DNA of 64,000 bases from Parelaphostrongylus tenuis (Eukaryota; Nematoda; Chromadorea; Rhabditida; Metastrongylidae), in the NCBI GenBank assembly GCA_019055375.1, contig JAHQIW010000835.1:1-64000 (forward strand). Direction: 5' to 3'. Within the stretch, counting starts at the first letter, position 1; the number at the start of each line of letters is the position of its first letter. A program made the translations under genes and the position numbers. This document shows positions 45,413 through 56,954 of this stretch, piece after piece. The notes beneath the pieces were generated by a model. The model was not told where the DNA came from and did not search any database. It saw nothing but the letters and a program-made list of their open reading frames with translations.

Positions 45413-48400
45413 CTTTATTTTTGCAACTTTTCAGGTAAACGTTAGTTATGAGTAGGTGGTCTCGCTATAGCATGAGAGCTTAAAAACACCTACGAACAGC
45501 ATGTTGAGCACACCGGAGTAGATATAGAGCAATCTATTGAGAGTGATCTTGTACTATTTTTTGTGCACTCACTTCCTAGCCACAACTGCAGAACACAAGT
45601 TCAATCGATCTGTTGTGTTTCCTATAGAAAAGCAAAGCCGCGAAGGTATAAATGAGCACAGTCACATATACGATTTTCATTAACTTACAAAGGGTGCAAA
45701 ACTGATCAATGCTCATAATTATCATTTCAGCCAACATGTCATGTGGTCTGTTATGGGCTCTTGCACATCACGATACACGTGTTTCGGCCTTGCGGCCTCG
45801 TCTGTCAGGCAGGCCTTTCGTCTTTATCCAATACTTTCGGGGGTCCCTTACATCCCACTATGTAAAGTAGTCGACGACGAACCATTTACACTTTTGCTGT
45901 CAAGTGAGAAATCATTAAATTGGTAGTGTTTGACTCTCGATTGCTCTTAGCTGGTATTTTCACCGTTTGTTTCCAGTGTTTTCTTAAGACCACACCCACA
46001 GCTAAATATATCTCATAATTATTATTTGACCAACAAGTAGTAAAGTAAAGTGTAGATTGTTCGTTGTCGCCTAGTCTTCATCGAAATGTAAAGGTGCCCG
46101 AGAGGATTGGCTAAAGACCAAGGGCTTGCCCAACTGATGAGGCTGCAAGGCCGAAACATGTGTCGGGATATCAGTTATAAGATACATTCAATTTTGAGGT
46201 GGTCTTGAGGAACTACTCGATTCAAGCCGACAAATTTTTAAGATATGCGCCATTCGTTCGCTTATTCCGAATCGCGGAGGTGAATGAATGCAAATTTGCT
46301 TGCTAGTACGACTTGCAGTGGTTGACCGATATATACAGTCAGCTTTCGATCCACCTCATTCATATTTGCTACCATCCATTAATGGGTGTTCTTCGTAAGA
46401 CTAAAACAAAAAAACCTTTGCGCCAACTGACCCAATCTCAAGAGTTACAAATGAAACTAGTTAGAGAGGGCATTAATGATAAACTAATAAGGTCGAACGA
46501 AAAAGTATTATGTGAGCAGAAGTCTTATCAATGCATATGTATGCATAAGCAGTCGTTCGACGTCAGAGAATCTTAACTTACCGCGAAAAATTGACTGTCT
46601 CTAAAAAGCACATGATGACATGATGCAGTACGGCTAATTCTAAATCGTTCTGTTTTTAAAGAAGGAATACTAATCCTTTTATCGCATGGATTGACACAAG
46701 AAATACAGTTGGCACATGAAATTCCGTGACCGAAAGAAGTAGTTGGACGGAAATTTTTGCCCTTCACGCATATTTCGTTCCGGCTTATGGACACCATAGC
46801 GCCCATAGCGCGCTCCGGTCTTTCACGACGTTGTGTACAATCTCGATACTTACATGAAATGATTGGATTAGAAATGCGCTCTCAAAATCGTGTCTTTTTC
46901 TGACTTAAAGTTGTTGTTTTTTCCGAGCGAAGCAAGCTAAAAACCAGACTTGAAAACAGCACGATGATCTCAAGAAACTAGCTCAGCGCCCCTTTACGGG
47001 TTACTGTTTACAAAAAGGAGTGCTGATTTTTGTACGTGCTCCTAGCGTTCAAATTATGCGCTCTAATGAATTGCCAGCTGCGTTGTGACTGAAAGGAGCG
47101 GAATATGTTAAATACCAAGTAAAAGAGTAAACTAGTAAGAATACCGTCAATTATTAAGAAGAAAATAGTCTTCATAATTTCTCACCGCTTGTAAGTTGTT
47201 ACAGTTTCGCATAGCATTCACTTATAAATAGCTTTAATTTTAGAAAAGTCATTTAGTAGGCGAATGTGCAATTGGATGAGAAGAAGCAGTGCTGAGAACA
47301 ATGCGAGAACGATGCAAATCTAATTACTCCTTTCGCGATCGTGGCCATTTTCGTGTGGCGGTGCCCATCAAGTTGCGCCTAATATTCGCGTATTGTGAAA
47401 TTGCTGATTTTTGACGATAACCAGTAATCCTTTGACAGTTAGGAGAACTAAAGGGTTTTAAAAATGGTGAATTGTAGAAAAGACTTTGATCTGTTGTTCC
47501 ATGGGTGTCAATGGGATGTATGACGTTATACACTATTCCAACTATGGTTTATCGTACAAAAACATTGCTGTCAGCAGTTGAAAATGTTTTTCAGCTTATG
47601 CGTCTCATTTCTGTATTTTTATACCCTGTGCACTCTATACGAGAAGTATGATTCATTGTAGCACACCACATCTCTCCTACAAGCTATCGATTGCAAAAAA
47701 AGTTGTGCCAAAAAAGTTTTGTGCAGTGAAGTAGACTTTTAAGCGTGTGCATTGAAATCACTACACACGGTACGAGACCTACAGCCACACATGCGTCGAT
47801 ATCATTGACACAATCACATAAGGCACAAAAAGTGCAGTCGACAAAAATAGATCAAGAGAGTGAGGAAAAAAACTGACGACTACCTTGAATTCTGTTATGG
47901 CTGTGTTATGTAAGAAAAACTATGGAAGAGCCGAGACAAATCTTATGAATTTTATTTCACGACCCATGAAATTTCGAAAATGATGAAATAAATTTCTATG
48001 ACTTATGATCCTTGCAGTGCGAAAATGATTAGAAACTTTCGAACGTCACGTATTTGCATTCGGAAAAAATTTACGATCACCACTCACCAAATCGGAGCAG
48101 TAAAAGCGGGATAGTAAATAACAACAGAGATAAGTTGGTTTTAAATATGCACTCACCGAAAACCGTAGCCTGCAAATGGAAGCGATTAATTTCAATCCCT
48201 TAGTGCTTTAACGTTTTTTTTTCACAGTTTTGATCACACTTTACAGATACCTGCTGCATAGCTTGTATTCTAAATAGAAAATTTTTGGAACAATATGCAT
48301 ATGAAACTGTGCTCACCGATGGTGGTCTGGGTGGTGAACGAGAATAAGAAAGCGTTGATTTCAGAGTGTACATTAACAATACAAGGTATCCAGCTAAGAT

Positions 48401-49199
48401 TATGTCGATTATCCACATCACCGTGATGCTTGCCAATCGAGTAATAAAGTGAAGCAAAGAACGTCCACGAAATGACAAACGACAGCGAAAAATACAATAA
48501 GCACCAACGCCATTTCATTTCAATCACTGTTGTAAAGATGTCACTAAAAAACTCGTAATCAGTCTCGTAGCGCAAACACAAATCTTTGCATTTTTACGAA
48601 AAACATCAAGTATCAATCGACATCCATTTGCTGGATCTTGAACACTTTTTGGATGTGGGAGGAAACACTTCAAATGGAATAAAATAGCTTTTCCAAGCAA
48701 GAACTAAAAATGGCTGGATTTTAGTAGAGATTTTTTCTATCAGATAGATTCATCACACGAAGTTACGCTCTCAGCTTGTTTTTTCGACCCATAAAAGCAA
48801 GAAAATGCATTAACCATAGAATCACTTTTCTTTTCGCTCACTTGCCGTGAAAAAAATCAACTCTAGTCATTATTGTACTTTTACTTGAGTAATTTCCAGA
48901 GCAATATGACTTACCTGAAATATTTTCGTCGCTGTTTTGGCACATTTTTTAGGCTTATATTACATATTCCCTAAATTCACACAACGTTTTACAGTGATTA
49001 TAGCTACGGAACTATAAGATGACACAATTACCTGCTTCTGAACGAGACGATTTCTCATTCGCCTAGATCCTATGCGTGGTGTCTTGAAAAACGGATACTT
49101 CTTCGATTTCACAAGTGGTTTCTCGAGATCGATCATTCGCTGAGTTGCCAATAGATTAGCTACCGAAGGTGATAGTGCGACAGCAGTTGCCTTACGCAT
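45223..49199 (-). CDS. Inward-rectifier K+ channel (Kir/irk family), partial gene model
   Basis: Minus-strand exons in order: 49199-49032, 48970-48915, 48543-48317 and 48170-48158, all joined by GT..AG in matching phase. Tentative later exons are 46649-46582 and 45412-45223. The first four give an N-terminal domain, then RLVQKQGICNISLKNVPKQ and RRKYFSDIFTTVIEMKWRW, TM1, the pore helix and the filter TIGYGF. These are diagnostic for Kir channels, two-TM tetrameric K+ channels of the plasma membrane that stabilise resting potential. TM2 and most of the cytosolic domain could not be placed, so the 3' half of the model is incomplete. Confidence 0.85.
45735..45905 (-). repeat. Repeat R3 with hammerhead-like motif, copy 1
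   Basis: Shares ordered blocks with 46030-46195 (opposite strand) and 50590-50790 (same strand): GTTCGTCGTCGACT, CGAAAGGC-like, GAGGCCGCAAGGCCGAAACA and CACGTGT. In the motif (about 45770-45812, minus) the core box is CAGACGA instead of CUGANGA. Confidence 0.6.
46030..46195 (+). repeat. Repeat R3 with hammerhead-like motif, copy 2
   Basis: Contains at 46134-46164 the full set CTGATGA, stem II GGCT-GCAA-GGCC, GAA, stem III ACATGTGT and a C at the expected cleavage position. Stem I is poor: it needs two bulged A residues to pair CCC with GGG. Confidence 0.6.
46200..48150. other. Presumed irk introns, undetermined
   Basis: Apart from the tentative exon at 46582-46649 I find no convincing exon. 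The TM2 segment of the channel should lie in this interval unless it was lost. Confidence 0.35.
46582..46649 (-). CDS. Tentative irk exon: start of cytosolic domain
   Basis: A 68-bp segment between AAAACAG and GTAAGT encodes ERFRISRTASCHHVLFRDSQ-FFA. It resembles the Kir block after TM2 (TLxFSxxAVIxxRDGxLCL) with a two-residue insertion. Order and strand are right, but the similarity is weak. Confidence 0.38.
48158..48170 (-). CDS. irk-like exon 4: 13-nt microexon with the K+ filter
   Basis: GCTACGGTTTTCG lies between TTTGCAG and GTGAGT. It joins the last G of exon 3 to give G-Y-G-F and two bases of Arg, completing T-I-G-Y-G-F. Phase, acceptor and donor all fit, and no other exon nearby supplies Y-G. 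Confidence 0.8.
48317..48543 (-). CDS. irk-like exon 3: slide helix, TM1 and pore helix
   Basis: Starts after TTTTTTAG and ends before GTGAGC (phase 1). It encodes SDIFTTVIEMKWRWC, a TM1 of about 22 hydrophobic residues (LLYFSLSFVISWTFF), a turret with HGDVD and PCIVNV, and the pore helix AFLFSFTTQTTI. Every block is a Kir signature. Confidence 0.95.
48915..48970 (-). CDS. irk-like exon 2
   Basis: A 56-bp exon (acceptor GTGTGAATTTAG, donor GTAAGT) encoding GICNISLKNVPKQRRKYF plus two bases. It matches the Kir pattern G-x-C-N-x-x-x-x-N-V before the slide helix. Confidence 0.88.
49032..49199 (-). CDS. irk-like exon 1: N-terminus
   Basis: ATG at 49199-49197, 56 codons (MRKATAVALSPSVANLL ... 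SRRMRNRLVQKQ) to the donor GTAATT. The basic RxRNRLVQKQ end is the usual Kir N-terminal strand before the slide helix. The frame is open a little further upstream, but CCTTCTCTTTGGAG just before the ATG looks like an acceptor, perhaps for a spliced leader. Confidence 0.82.
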
Positions 49200-49799
49200 T
49201 TTTTGACTCCAAAGAGAAGGAAACTTGCTCTTCAAAAGCCGACTCCGTGTGCAGCTGCTGCGTACGCGTATTTCGCTTTCCAACAGAAGGTGGAAATGTC
49301 AGTGAAATAAATGGTTTCGCATAAGCGCACTGAATTATTCTGCTACAGATCGATGACAACGTTGTGAAGGAATGTGCTTTGTTGAACGTCAGCCGTAACA
49401 ATAGCCGTTCTCATTCGACAACCTTCCTTCCAATGATGCACACGTAATGTGATGTGATGTGAAGACGACGAAAAAGACAGTTCTAAACACGTGACTTGTG
49501 GTCGATTGTGTCGTACTAGATTAAGCGTAGATTAGAGCTGCAAAATTGGCTTTTACTTGAAAATTGTCATATTATGGACACATGGAGACATTGTATGGAA
49601 CAGAACCAGCCGAACACAATGTGCTTAGAGTCATTATATTGAATAGATGAAGTAGGGTAGGAAGCACATATGGTGTGTTGTTGGAGCGAAGACGCAGTGA
49701 CGAAAGAATTCTTGTGCGTGCGACGGAGAGCACCATTTAGGCATGTAGTGAAGGCATAAATACATTTATGGTATAATAGATATAGTGTGAATGCAACGA

Positions 49800-49880
49800 T
49801 ACACACGCATATATATACATATATATGTATATATATATATATATATACATATGCATATATATACACGGACACATACACAC
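49800..49880. repeat. TA/ACACAT microsatellite
   Basis: TATATACATATG units passing into ACACATGCACAC. Overlapping frames are low-complexity. Confidence 0.85.
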
Positions 49881-50589
49881 ATGCACACAAGTGCACGCTC
49901 ATACACTTGCGTATACTACCGAGGGATTTACGAAGTGTTTCAGTGAATATGAAGAATTGAAATTGCTTTCTTCTCCCAAACACTGTAAGTCTCTCCAAAA
50001 CTTCTCGACTTGTCTTTCTGAGGAAGAAAATTCTCTTATTGTGATCACTTTAGATTCTTAAAGAGCACTAACAGCCGATTACTTTTGCTTCAAGAGAATG
50101 TCAAGAAAAAACTAATCGCACGTCAAAGAATCGCAATGGTGGAACCAATGTAGCGAAGTTTATGATGTCCCTAGAAAGTCCACTTGGAATCTTTTGTAGA
50201 CCTATAGAGAACCACTTGCCAACAAAATTCAAATCATCCGGAAATGGATTAGTTTTATACTGAGGTGAGCTTTCATGGTGAAATTGAATGGATAGTTCAG
50301 CAACTCTGTGAACTGAAGCCTTCACGTCATTTATTCAAGTCCTGTAGGAAATATTAACAACAGCGAAAACTCTTCATTAATGACGACCATAGCATCCTTT
50401 TTCAAACGTCTAGGATGTTTTCCTCTCAGTACTAGTGCTTTCAAAGTCAAATTTTTTTTAGAAAAAAAATCCGTGAGATTTTCTAGCTCAAAAAGTCTCT
50501 TTCCGTTATCGGGAACAAGTGAAGGAACGATCTTTTTCGCTGGACAAGACTCTTTTGTGAGAGCGTTAGTGATTTTTTGATGAAGTCTG

Positions 50590-50790
50590 TCATGGGCATT
50601 TATTAACTACAAGACACGTGTTTCGGCCTTTCATCCTCGCCAGTTGCACGGTGCCTTTTCGTTCAGCCAGTTCATCGGTGATCCACCCAAATGTAGAGAA
50701 GTCGACGACGAACTTCTTGCACTCAACTGCGGTGATACGACCACCGTAACGTTCTTTCAAAGTGATTGAATGTCAAATGCATGGCGTGTG
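50590..50790 (-). repeat. Repeat R3 with hammerhead-like motif, copy 3
   Basis: Minus strand. The motif near 50606-50652 has CTGGCGA (A6 changed to G), a disrupted stem II, intact GAA-ACACGTGT-C and a stem I GTGCAA/TTGTAG with five pairs. Confidence 0.55.
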
Positions 50791-50989
50791 GTTGTTACGT
50801 AAGCAAATGTAGCTACCACCTCAATCGACTATTTTGAGACTTCGCTCAAAACAATATTATCGTTGGTTATATTGCTCTTGAGCCAAGCCTCAACATAGTC
50901 GATTGCAATGTTTGTTAGTAATTATTCGGGAGCTCAAATTTCTGACTACTGCATTACGTTCCCCCTTTTTGAAAAAAACCTTTCTATAA

Positions 50990-51620
50990 CGCCGCAACAT
51001 CCAAAATAAAATTATGCTTTACACCGACCGCGTGGTTTACTATTACTTCGCTAAAAGCACAAAAGGCATATGGTGATATAGAGGGAATTTGTAGTGTCAA
51101 AGTCATACGTTTTGAATGGAGTTCCTTTTAGAGCGAAGAATAAATCTCCAACCAAATAACAAAAAATTGCACCCCACATGCGAGTCGCTTCAATGCGATC
51201 GATCGATCGATGGTGGAATACCGTGCTGAACTTACATTCACCAGATATTCAAGCCATACACTAGCCGAAAAACATTTACCCACAAATGTGAATCTTGATC
51301 TTATTTTCCCCTATACACTACAGTGAAGCGGTTTTTCCAAAAATTATCAAAGCGTTAGAATCGTGGAAACTTACGCTATCAAATGGCTACTTATACTTTG
51401 AGGAAAAACTCTGTCCTGTGAGAAATATGTGTGCATAAACAAAAAGTTTTCTTCTGTTACAGCTTTGTTAAAAGCTTTTTTCAAGAGAGGCCACGTAGAG
51501 CAGTAGCCAAAAATTTGAACTTTTGAATGACCACTAACAGCGCAAGGGAAGGTTTTTGTCCAGCGAAAGGGGTCATTACTTCATTTGTTTCCCAATAACA
51601 GAAAAGAATCCAGAGAGTTT
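50990..51620. repeat. Dispersed repeat R2, copy 2
   Basis: Collinear with 40140-40760. It includes a CGATCGATCGATCG run at 51195-51210 absent from copy 1. Confidence 0.65.
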
Positions 51621-51629
51621 AAGCACTCA

Positions 51630-53690
51630 AATTGCATTAGATTCCGTAAATTTTGCAAGGTTAGAACCTCCAACATGGTACTCAGCTCTATTAGTGCTTT
51701 GCATTTGCATTTACATCACATTTGCCTTGAATTATAAAAATGAGATTTAGAAATCCTCAAATGTGACCCTGAATCTCTCAACCTGAGTAAAATTTGTTAC
51801 TACTATTTTCTATTTCAAAGCGCTCTAAATGTGCTGACAGTTAAAGTGAAAATTCAATTCATCAACATGCACGGTGAAAAATCTTCTGAATCATTCTCAT
51901 CAAAAGAGTAGTTAAAACAACTCTGAACGTAATTATCACGGAAATGAATGCTGGTGTACATAGGATCGAGATGCGACTAATAACGAATTTTTCCGAATCA
52001 GATGGTCAGAAGAACTAGCTTTTCGTGTGACGATTGCACTCGTGATAGAAACTGATACATGCCCAAGAAATATGCAATTTTTGTGGGCACAACAACAGTA
52101 TTTGCAATATAATAAAAAAAAGTGTACCCATCAAATGACGGAATTAGCTAGGAGGAGTGCTATGCTTTTCGTCGCGAGCATTCCAGACTTTCCGAAAGCA
52201 CAAAAGCAAACTGCGGAGAATTAATCACGATCATCACTACCGTCAAGATGAGTGCTTTTCAATTTTTCGTTAAGAGCCAGAGGATGGCTGTTTAATACAT
52301 GCCATTTCATAAAGGTGATTTCATTGACTGTAGCTGATGTTATCAACAGATCAAGAAAAAGCGTGCCAACATTGCTACAGACACATATAACCAGTCAACC
52401 ACTAGCAAAACGAAGGCATCTCGATGGGTGATATAAAGTGAGTTAGGGCTAAAACCATCAGAAAACCATATGCTGCTTCAGCATGTTCGTGATCCACGAA
52501 CAAGCTACAACATCGAATTCGATCATTTTCTGAATTGCCATCTCACTTGAAGAAGTTTTCGCTTGTTATCGATCATACATGAGGCTTTAACTTAATATGT
52601 GCTATTGAATGCGTAAATGCAATTTTAGGCAAGAAATCTCGCTTCGATCTGAATCCAAATACCACTCTTCCGTGCCACTCTTCGTGGACGAGCATTCGAA
52701 GTCATAAAAACACTCTTGTGACATCATGTTCTACATTTACTGATGTAAAATACTCATATCAACAGACTTTCTCGCTGCTCACTAACTCATTAACATGTCA
52801 TCCGGCAAGAATTCTACTGGTTGATGAAAGGCTGTTGAACTCATGACATGCAAGTAATTTTGACGAGGGAGTGAGTGAAGCCAGCGCATTACAAATAACT
52901 AGAGTTGAAGGGAAATCCAGCTCGCTGAGGATGGGCCTCTGAGAACGCTTCAAAGATCGAGATCAATTAAGATGTATGAGAAGACCAATTACAGGATAAA
53001 AAATTCTCACATTACGAGTAAACAAATGTACTCGTGTTGAACAAGATGAATTTCGAGCAACTATGACATGTGATCCTGAGACGAGTTTATATGGTTTGCT
53101 ATATGTCTGGCCAGGATCACCAGTTTATAAAACATGTCTACCATCGGCTTTCCATTACTTACTATGTTCTGTTTTTCGAGTGAGAAGGCCAATAGAACTA
53201 CCAGATTCTCCTTATCGAAATGTGTTCACAAGTGAACCGGATTGTGATGACCACTCAAGCAGATAAATGCACAATGTCGAACTTCATTACGCATTCAATA
53301 TGTATATCTGAGATCAAAGAGAACTTTTACATCAGTTGTTTTCATACGATGATAAAATTCAAATAGAAGCACTACCACTCATTTTTCACCTTCAGTCGAT
53401 GAACTTTTTCACCGCTTTTCGTCTCATAAGGTTTCCGAAATGAGTGAAATGTCATTAACACCAACATTGTTAATTAGAAGGAAGAAACTTTTACACTTAC
53501 TTTGTACGAGTAGTGCAATCGTCTGCAAATCTAAGCGAAGCTAACGGGCGTGCTATCTTTTATTTCACAGCGTACTAGTTTGCAATGATTTAAAGTAAAC
53601 AGAACATGAAACAACAGAAAAAGTCTGATGATCTGAGCACGGTAGACCGTAGTTGTCCAACATCAGTCGGCTTAACTTCTCTCTTTGTCT
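51630..53690. other. Gene-free stretch
   Basis: Only short frames without motifs; no RNA or mobile element recognised. Confidence 0.4.
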
Positions 53691-53693
53691 CTT

Positions 53694-53731
<38 letters not shown>

Positions 53732-53809
53732 ATTATATATATATATATATATATACTTCTCTTTGTCTCTTCATATATATATATATAACCTCCTTGTCTT
53801 TTATATATA

Positions 53810-53853
<44 letters not shown>
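53690..53853. repeat. (TA)n microsatellites with CTCTTTGTCTCTT duplications
   Basis: Three TA blocks separated by copies of a CTTCTCTTTGTCTCTT-like spacer. Frames across it are artefacts. Confidence 0.9.
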
Positions 53854-53859
<6 letters not shown>

Positions 53860-56200
53860 ATCTCATGCACTGTTAATGCCTGAGGACCGGAAGCATAAAA
53901 ACTGAAAAAGACTCTAGTACGAAATTTTGTCACCTAATTGAGATGAAAGCGACCCGGAATTATTGTACAACAAATTCTCAGCGAGGAATACTAATTTGAA
54001 GGATGCGATTCTAATCTCTCGTCTCCTGAGTTCTGCTTTTGCACGTCTAGGATGTCGTCACTGAGAAATGAACATAGAAAGTGGCAAAAGACAACGCTTT
54101 AAATTTGAAAAAGGAAAAAGGATTATTCGATGCATTAAAGCATAAATTGAAGTAAAGGGTAGTCAATGGCAGTGGAGATCCTAATTCAAAGGATGTGATG
54201 TTTTTTGCTTCATTCAAAAAATGGTGAATGTAGGCTTTATGGGTGCACCTCTGAGCTGCTCGGTAATTAACGAAGTCACAAATGATACATATGATCACTC
54301 TGATATTCGACGTAAATCGAATTTTACAAAAGGAGGCATGTACTGGTGTTTACCACGGTGTTCTACCAATCTGGGTATGTCATTAGTTCTTTTCTCATAG
54401 AACGATTTGTCTCACAAAATAGAGCTAGAGATCAAGTAAATTTGAGCAAGGCTAAATATGAGGAAACCGGAGCTGAACAGGCTTTTGGAAAATGAGCAAT
54501 TACTGTATCCCCGAAAAGGAAACTCAAACATGTAGGGGTTGAAGATGATGGTTGTTTAGGATCTAGGCAATGAATACTTCACTTTCTTTTCCCAATCACT
54601 AGCAAACGTCTTGTGAAGAAACCGTACAGGTGAGGAGATGTGAGAATATCACAAGGATTTGCTTTCTCGCGATACATAAGTGAAAAGTCGTCCATAATGT
54701 CTACTGCAGCTTTCTCCTTTTCCATTCGAATTAGGGCTGAATGTGTATAAGGCGAAGCAATTAATTACCTATAAAAAGCGGAAGAAGGTTCAATACAGAA
54801 AACTATGAATGTTCCTTCAATTCAATGAACAACTAATAATGCTCTATTTCTATCATGATAGAGATGGTAGTAATGTGAGTCGAGAATTAATCATTAATTT
54901 AAATAAAACAAAAAAAGTAAAAGCTCGCAAGTGAATAGTTGTGAACGGCTGAAAAAATCACTGAGATGAGCACTTGATTGCTAGTGTTTGACCTGACTAA
55001 TGATCAATCGAAAATCAAAACATAGGATTTTCGACGAACAACCGATCTGCGTTACACTAGTAAATAAATTTGTTCAAATTCGATTGTTTGAGCAATTAGC
55101 CAGGACTTGTTTGAAACTGTGGTCAAGCTACCAAGGATGAAGTGGCAGTAATGAGAAAAAGTTTCTGTCAATTTCTAGTCACGTTTCCCATGAGGACTCT
55201 CTTTCTCGCATACATTCCAGAATTACCATGTGACTCAGGATGAAGTAGAAAAAAAAGACGGGAAACGCATCTCACATAAGCGTTTTATGTTGCAAACTAG
55301 CTTGCGGAATGACAAATTCTGTTTTAACCTTGTGGAAGTGAAGGGAGCCCGAATCTCTCAAGAAAAGCTACTTTTAATGAGAACACGGCTAGAATTGGCA
55401 CGAAAGACGCGCCACTAATGATGGATACTCTATCGAAAACCCATTAGACGCTGTAAAGATGGAAAAATATAAAACGTTTGTTCTAAAAATGAAATTCACA
55501 CTGAGTGCAGGAAAACCACTTATGATGCGCTATATGTCAACTAATAAAGATCTATAGTCACCACAGAAGCTATAACATTTGCATCAGAGCGGTGTTGGAT
55601 AAAATGGAACTGAAGCGTACCACATTTTCAAAGAAGACGCATAAAAACAAAATGGATTGTCGAAAAGGTCCACAATTTCAAGGCTTACCAAGCGAAGCGT
55701 CAGACAAGCAGTTTTGCAAAGTAAATAAGTTTCGAATTCCGTTGGAAGATTGTCTATTTCACATTCAAACCCATGCACTTAAAAGGTTTTGATATTCCTT
55801 TTCTTCCCGATAAACCTCAAATTTCGTAGCCAACGAATTTCCGAAAAAACTATTATGCGCCATTTATAGAAAGTCTTTAGCAATAAACACAACACTTCAA
55901 CCAAGGGGAGTTTTATAAACGAAGTAAAAGCTATTGGAGTTTACATTCTCCAACAGCAATACATGGGTTCTTTAATTGTTATGTTCAAGAGTTCAACAGA
56001 TTTACTCTCTTGAGCAGTTTGGTTTTTAAAGATGCCGCAAATAGCTGTTCGGCAAGGTGAGAGGAGATGAGCCTCATATTTCACATAGTGACACTTTTGT
56101 GACTATAATCCGCATCATATGCCGTTAAATTAAATCAGGTATCAAGCAAACTCAAAATCTTGTAAAAAATTATATCAATTCGACATCTAACACTTTTCTA
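53860..56200. other. Gene-free stretch
   Basis: No recognisable gene or element. Confidence 0.4.
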
Positions 56201-56672
56201 AATTGATATATAAAAATCGAGAAAACTTATCTTGATTAGCTGGCGCGAGCTTACAACATCTACACAGTAAATCTAAAATAGATATAACCAAACCTTTAGG
56301 TTTACATAGGGCACAAAAACACAACAACAAGGATTTTGATGTGACTGTCACAATCCTGGCGCAGGAATCAAAAACGTCCACGCGCAAGACTCTTGAGGCA
56401 TTTTGGATAAACTCCAAAAACCCCGAAATGAACCGAAAGGAAGAATGTGTCACCATCACACGAGATCTCGCGCCATTTCTTCGTTTTATCTACTAACCTG
56501 ACCTAGGTAGCATATAAATAAGACCATCCGAATCATTCAAATAGACTAACACTACATACGCCCAGGCTCTGAAGAAGGCGTGTCGCCGAAACGTCAGCCG
56601 AATTCTACAACTACTTTACCAACCTCGCGCCAGCTAATCAAGATAAGTTTTCTCGATTTTCATATATCAATT
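56201..56672 (+). mobile_element. PLE copy P3: 3' end with inverted terminal copy
   Basis: 56300-56498 encodes the last residues of the PLE protein (GLHRAQKHNNKDFDVTVTIL ... CVTITRDLAPFLRF, then stop), followed by the 3' UTR. 56624-56672 is the PLE 3' terminus. The same 49 bp occurs inverted, with one mismatch, at 56201-56249 on the left side. The copy is therefore a 472-bp unit bounded by inverted repeats. Homology to copy P1 continues about 45 bp past the right repeat. Confidence 0.88.
56565..56599 (+). ncRNA. Hammerhead ribozyme motif in PLE copy P3, intact core
   Basis: Stem I GGCT/AGCC, core CTGAAGA, stem II GGCG/CGCC with loop TGT, GAA, stem III ACGT, and cleavage expected after C56595. 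All bases of the consensus core and both stems are Watson-Crick. Best of the three PLE copies. Confidence 0.78.
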
Positions 56673-56750
56673 GATTATGCCGAGGTTTATAGAAAGTCGA
56701 ACTTTTGAGTTATTGAACAGCTATATATAACCGTGGGTGAAATACAAAAC

Positions 56751-56820
56751 TTCCAACCTCATGCTGGAATCGAATCTATCGCTCACCTTATCCGAGAGTG
56801 CGCGTTCACCAATTGTACCA
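56751..56820 (-). repeat. tRNA-like SINE head, copy 1
   Basis: On minus: ACAATTGGTGAACGCGCACT (A-box-like) and GATTCGATTCCAGC (B-box). Same length and layout as 57406-57484. Confidence 0.5.
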
Positions 56821-56954
56821 TCAAGGTTCCTGTCCTGTTATCATTACTTCTGTGGCGCAAGAAATCAGTGCCTCCGCAACCAACCGTTAACGGTGACAAT
56901 GAGAAGAATAGCTTGAGTACTAATCTTTCTTTGAGCCTCACGAAGTTGGTATCT

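Noticed and set aside
48260..48285. A 19-nt exon AATACAAGCTATGCAGCAG after Kir exon 3
   Set aside because: It fits in phase but would give TTIG-EYKL and destroy the filter. The 13-nt exon at 48158-48170 restores G-Y-G-F.
53606..53933. Frames rich in Ile and Tyr
   Set aside because: They translate (TA)n repeats; the same applies to 16400-16729, 17562-17892, 32145-32354 and 49567-50061.
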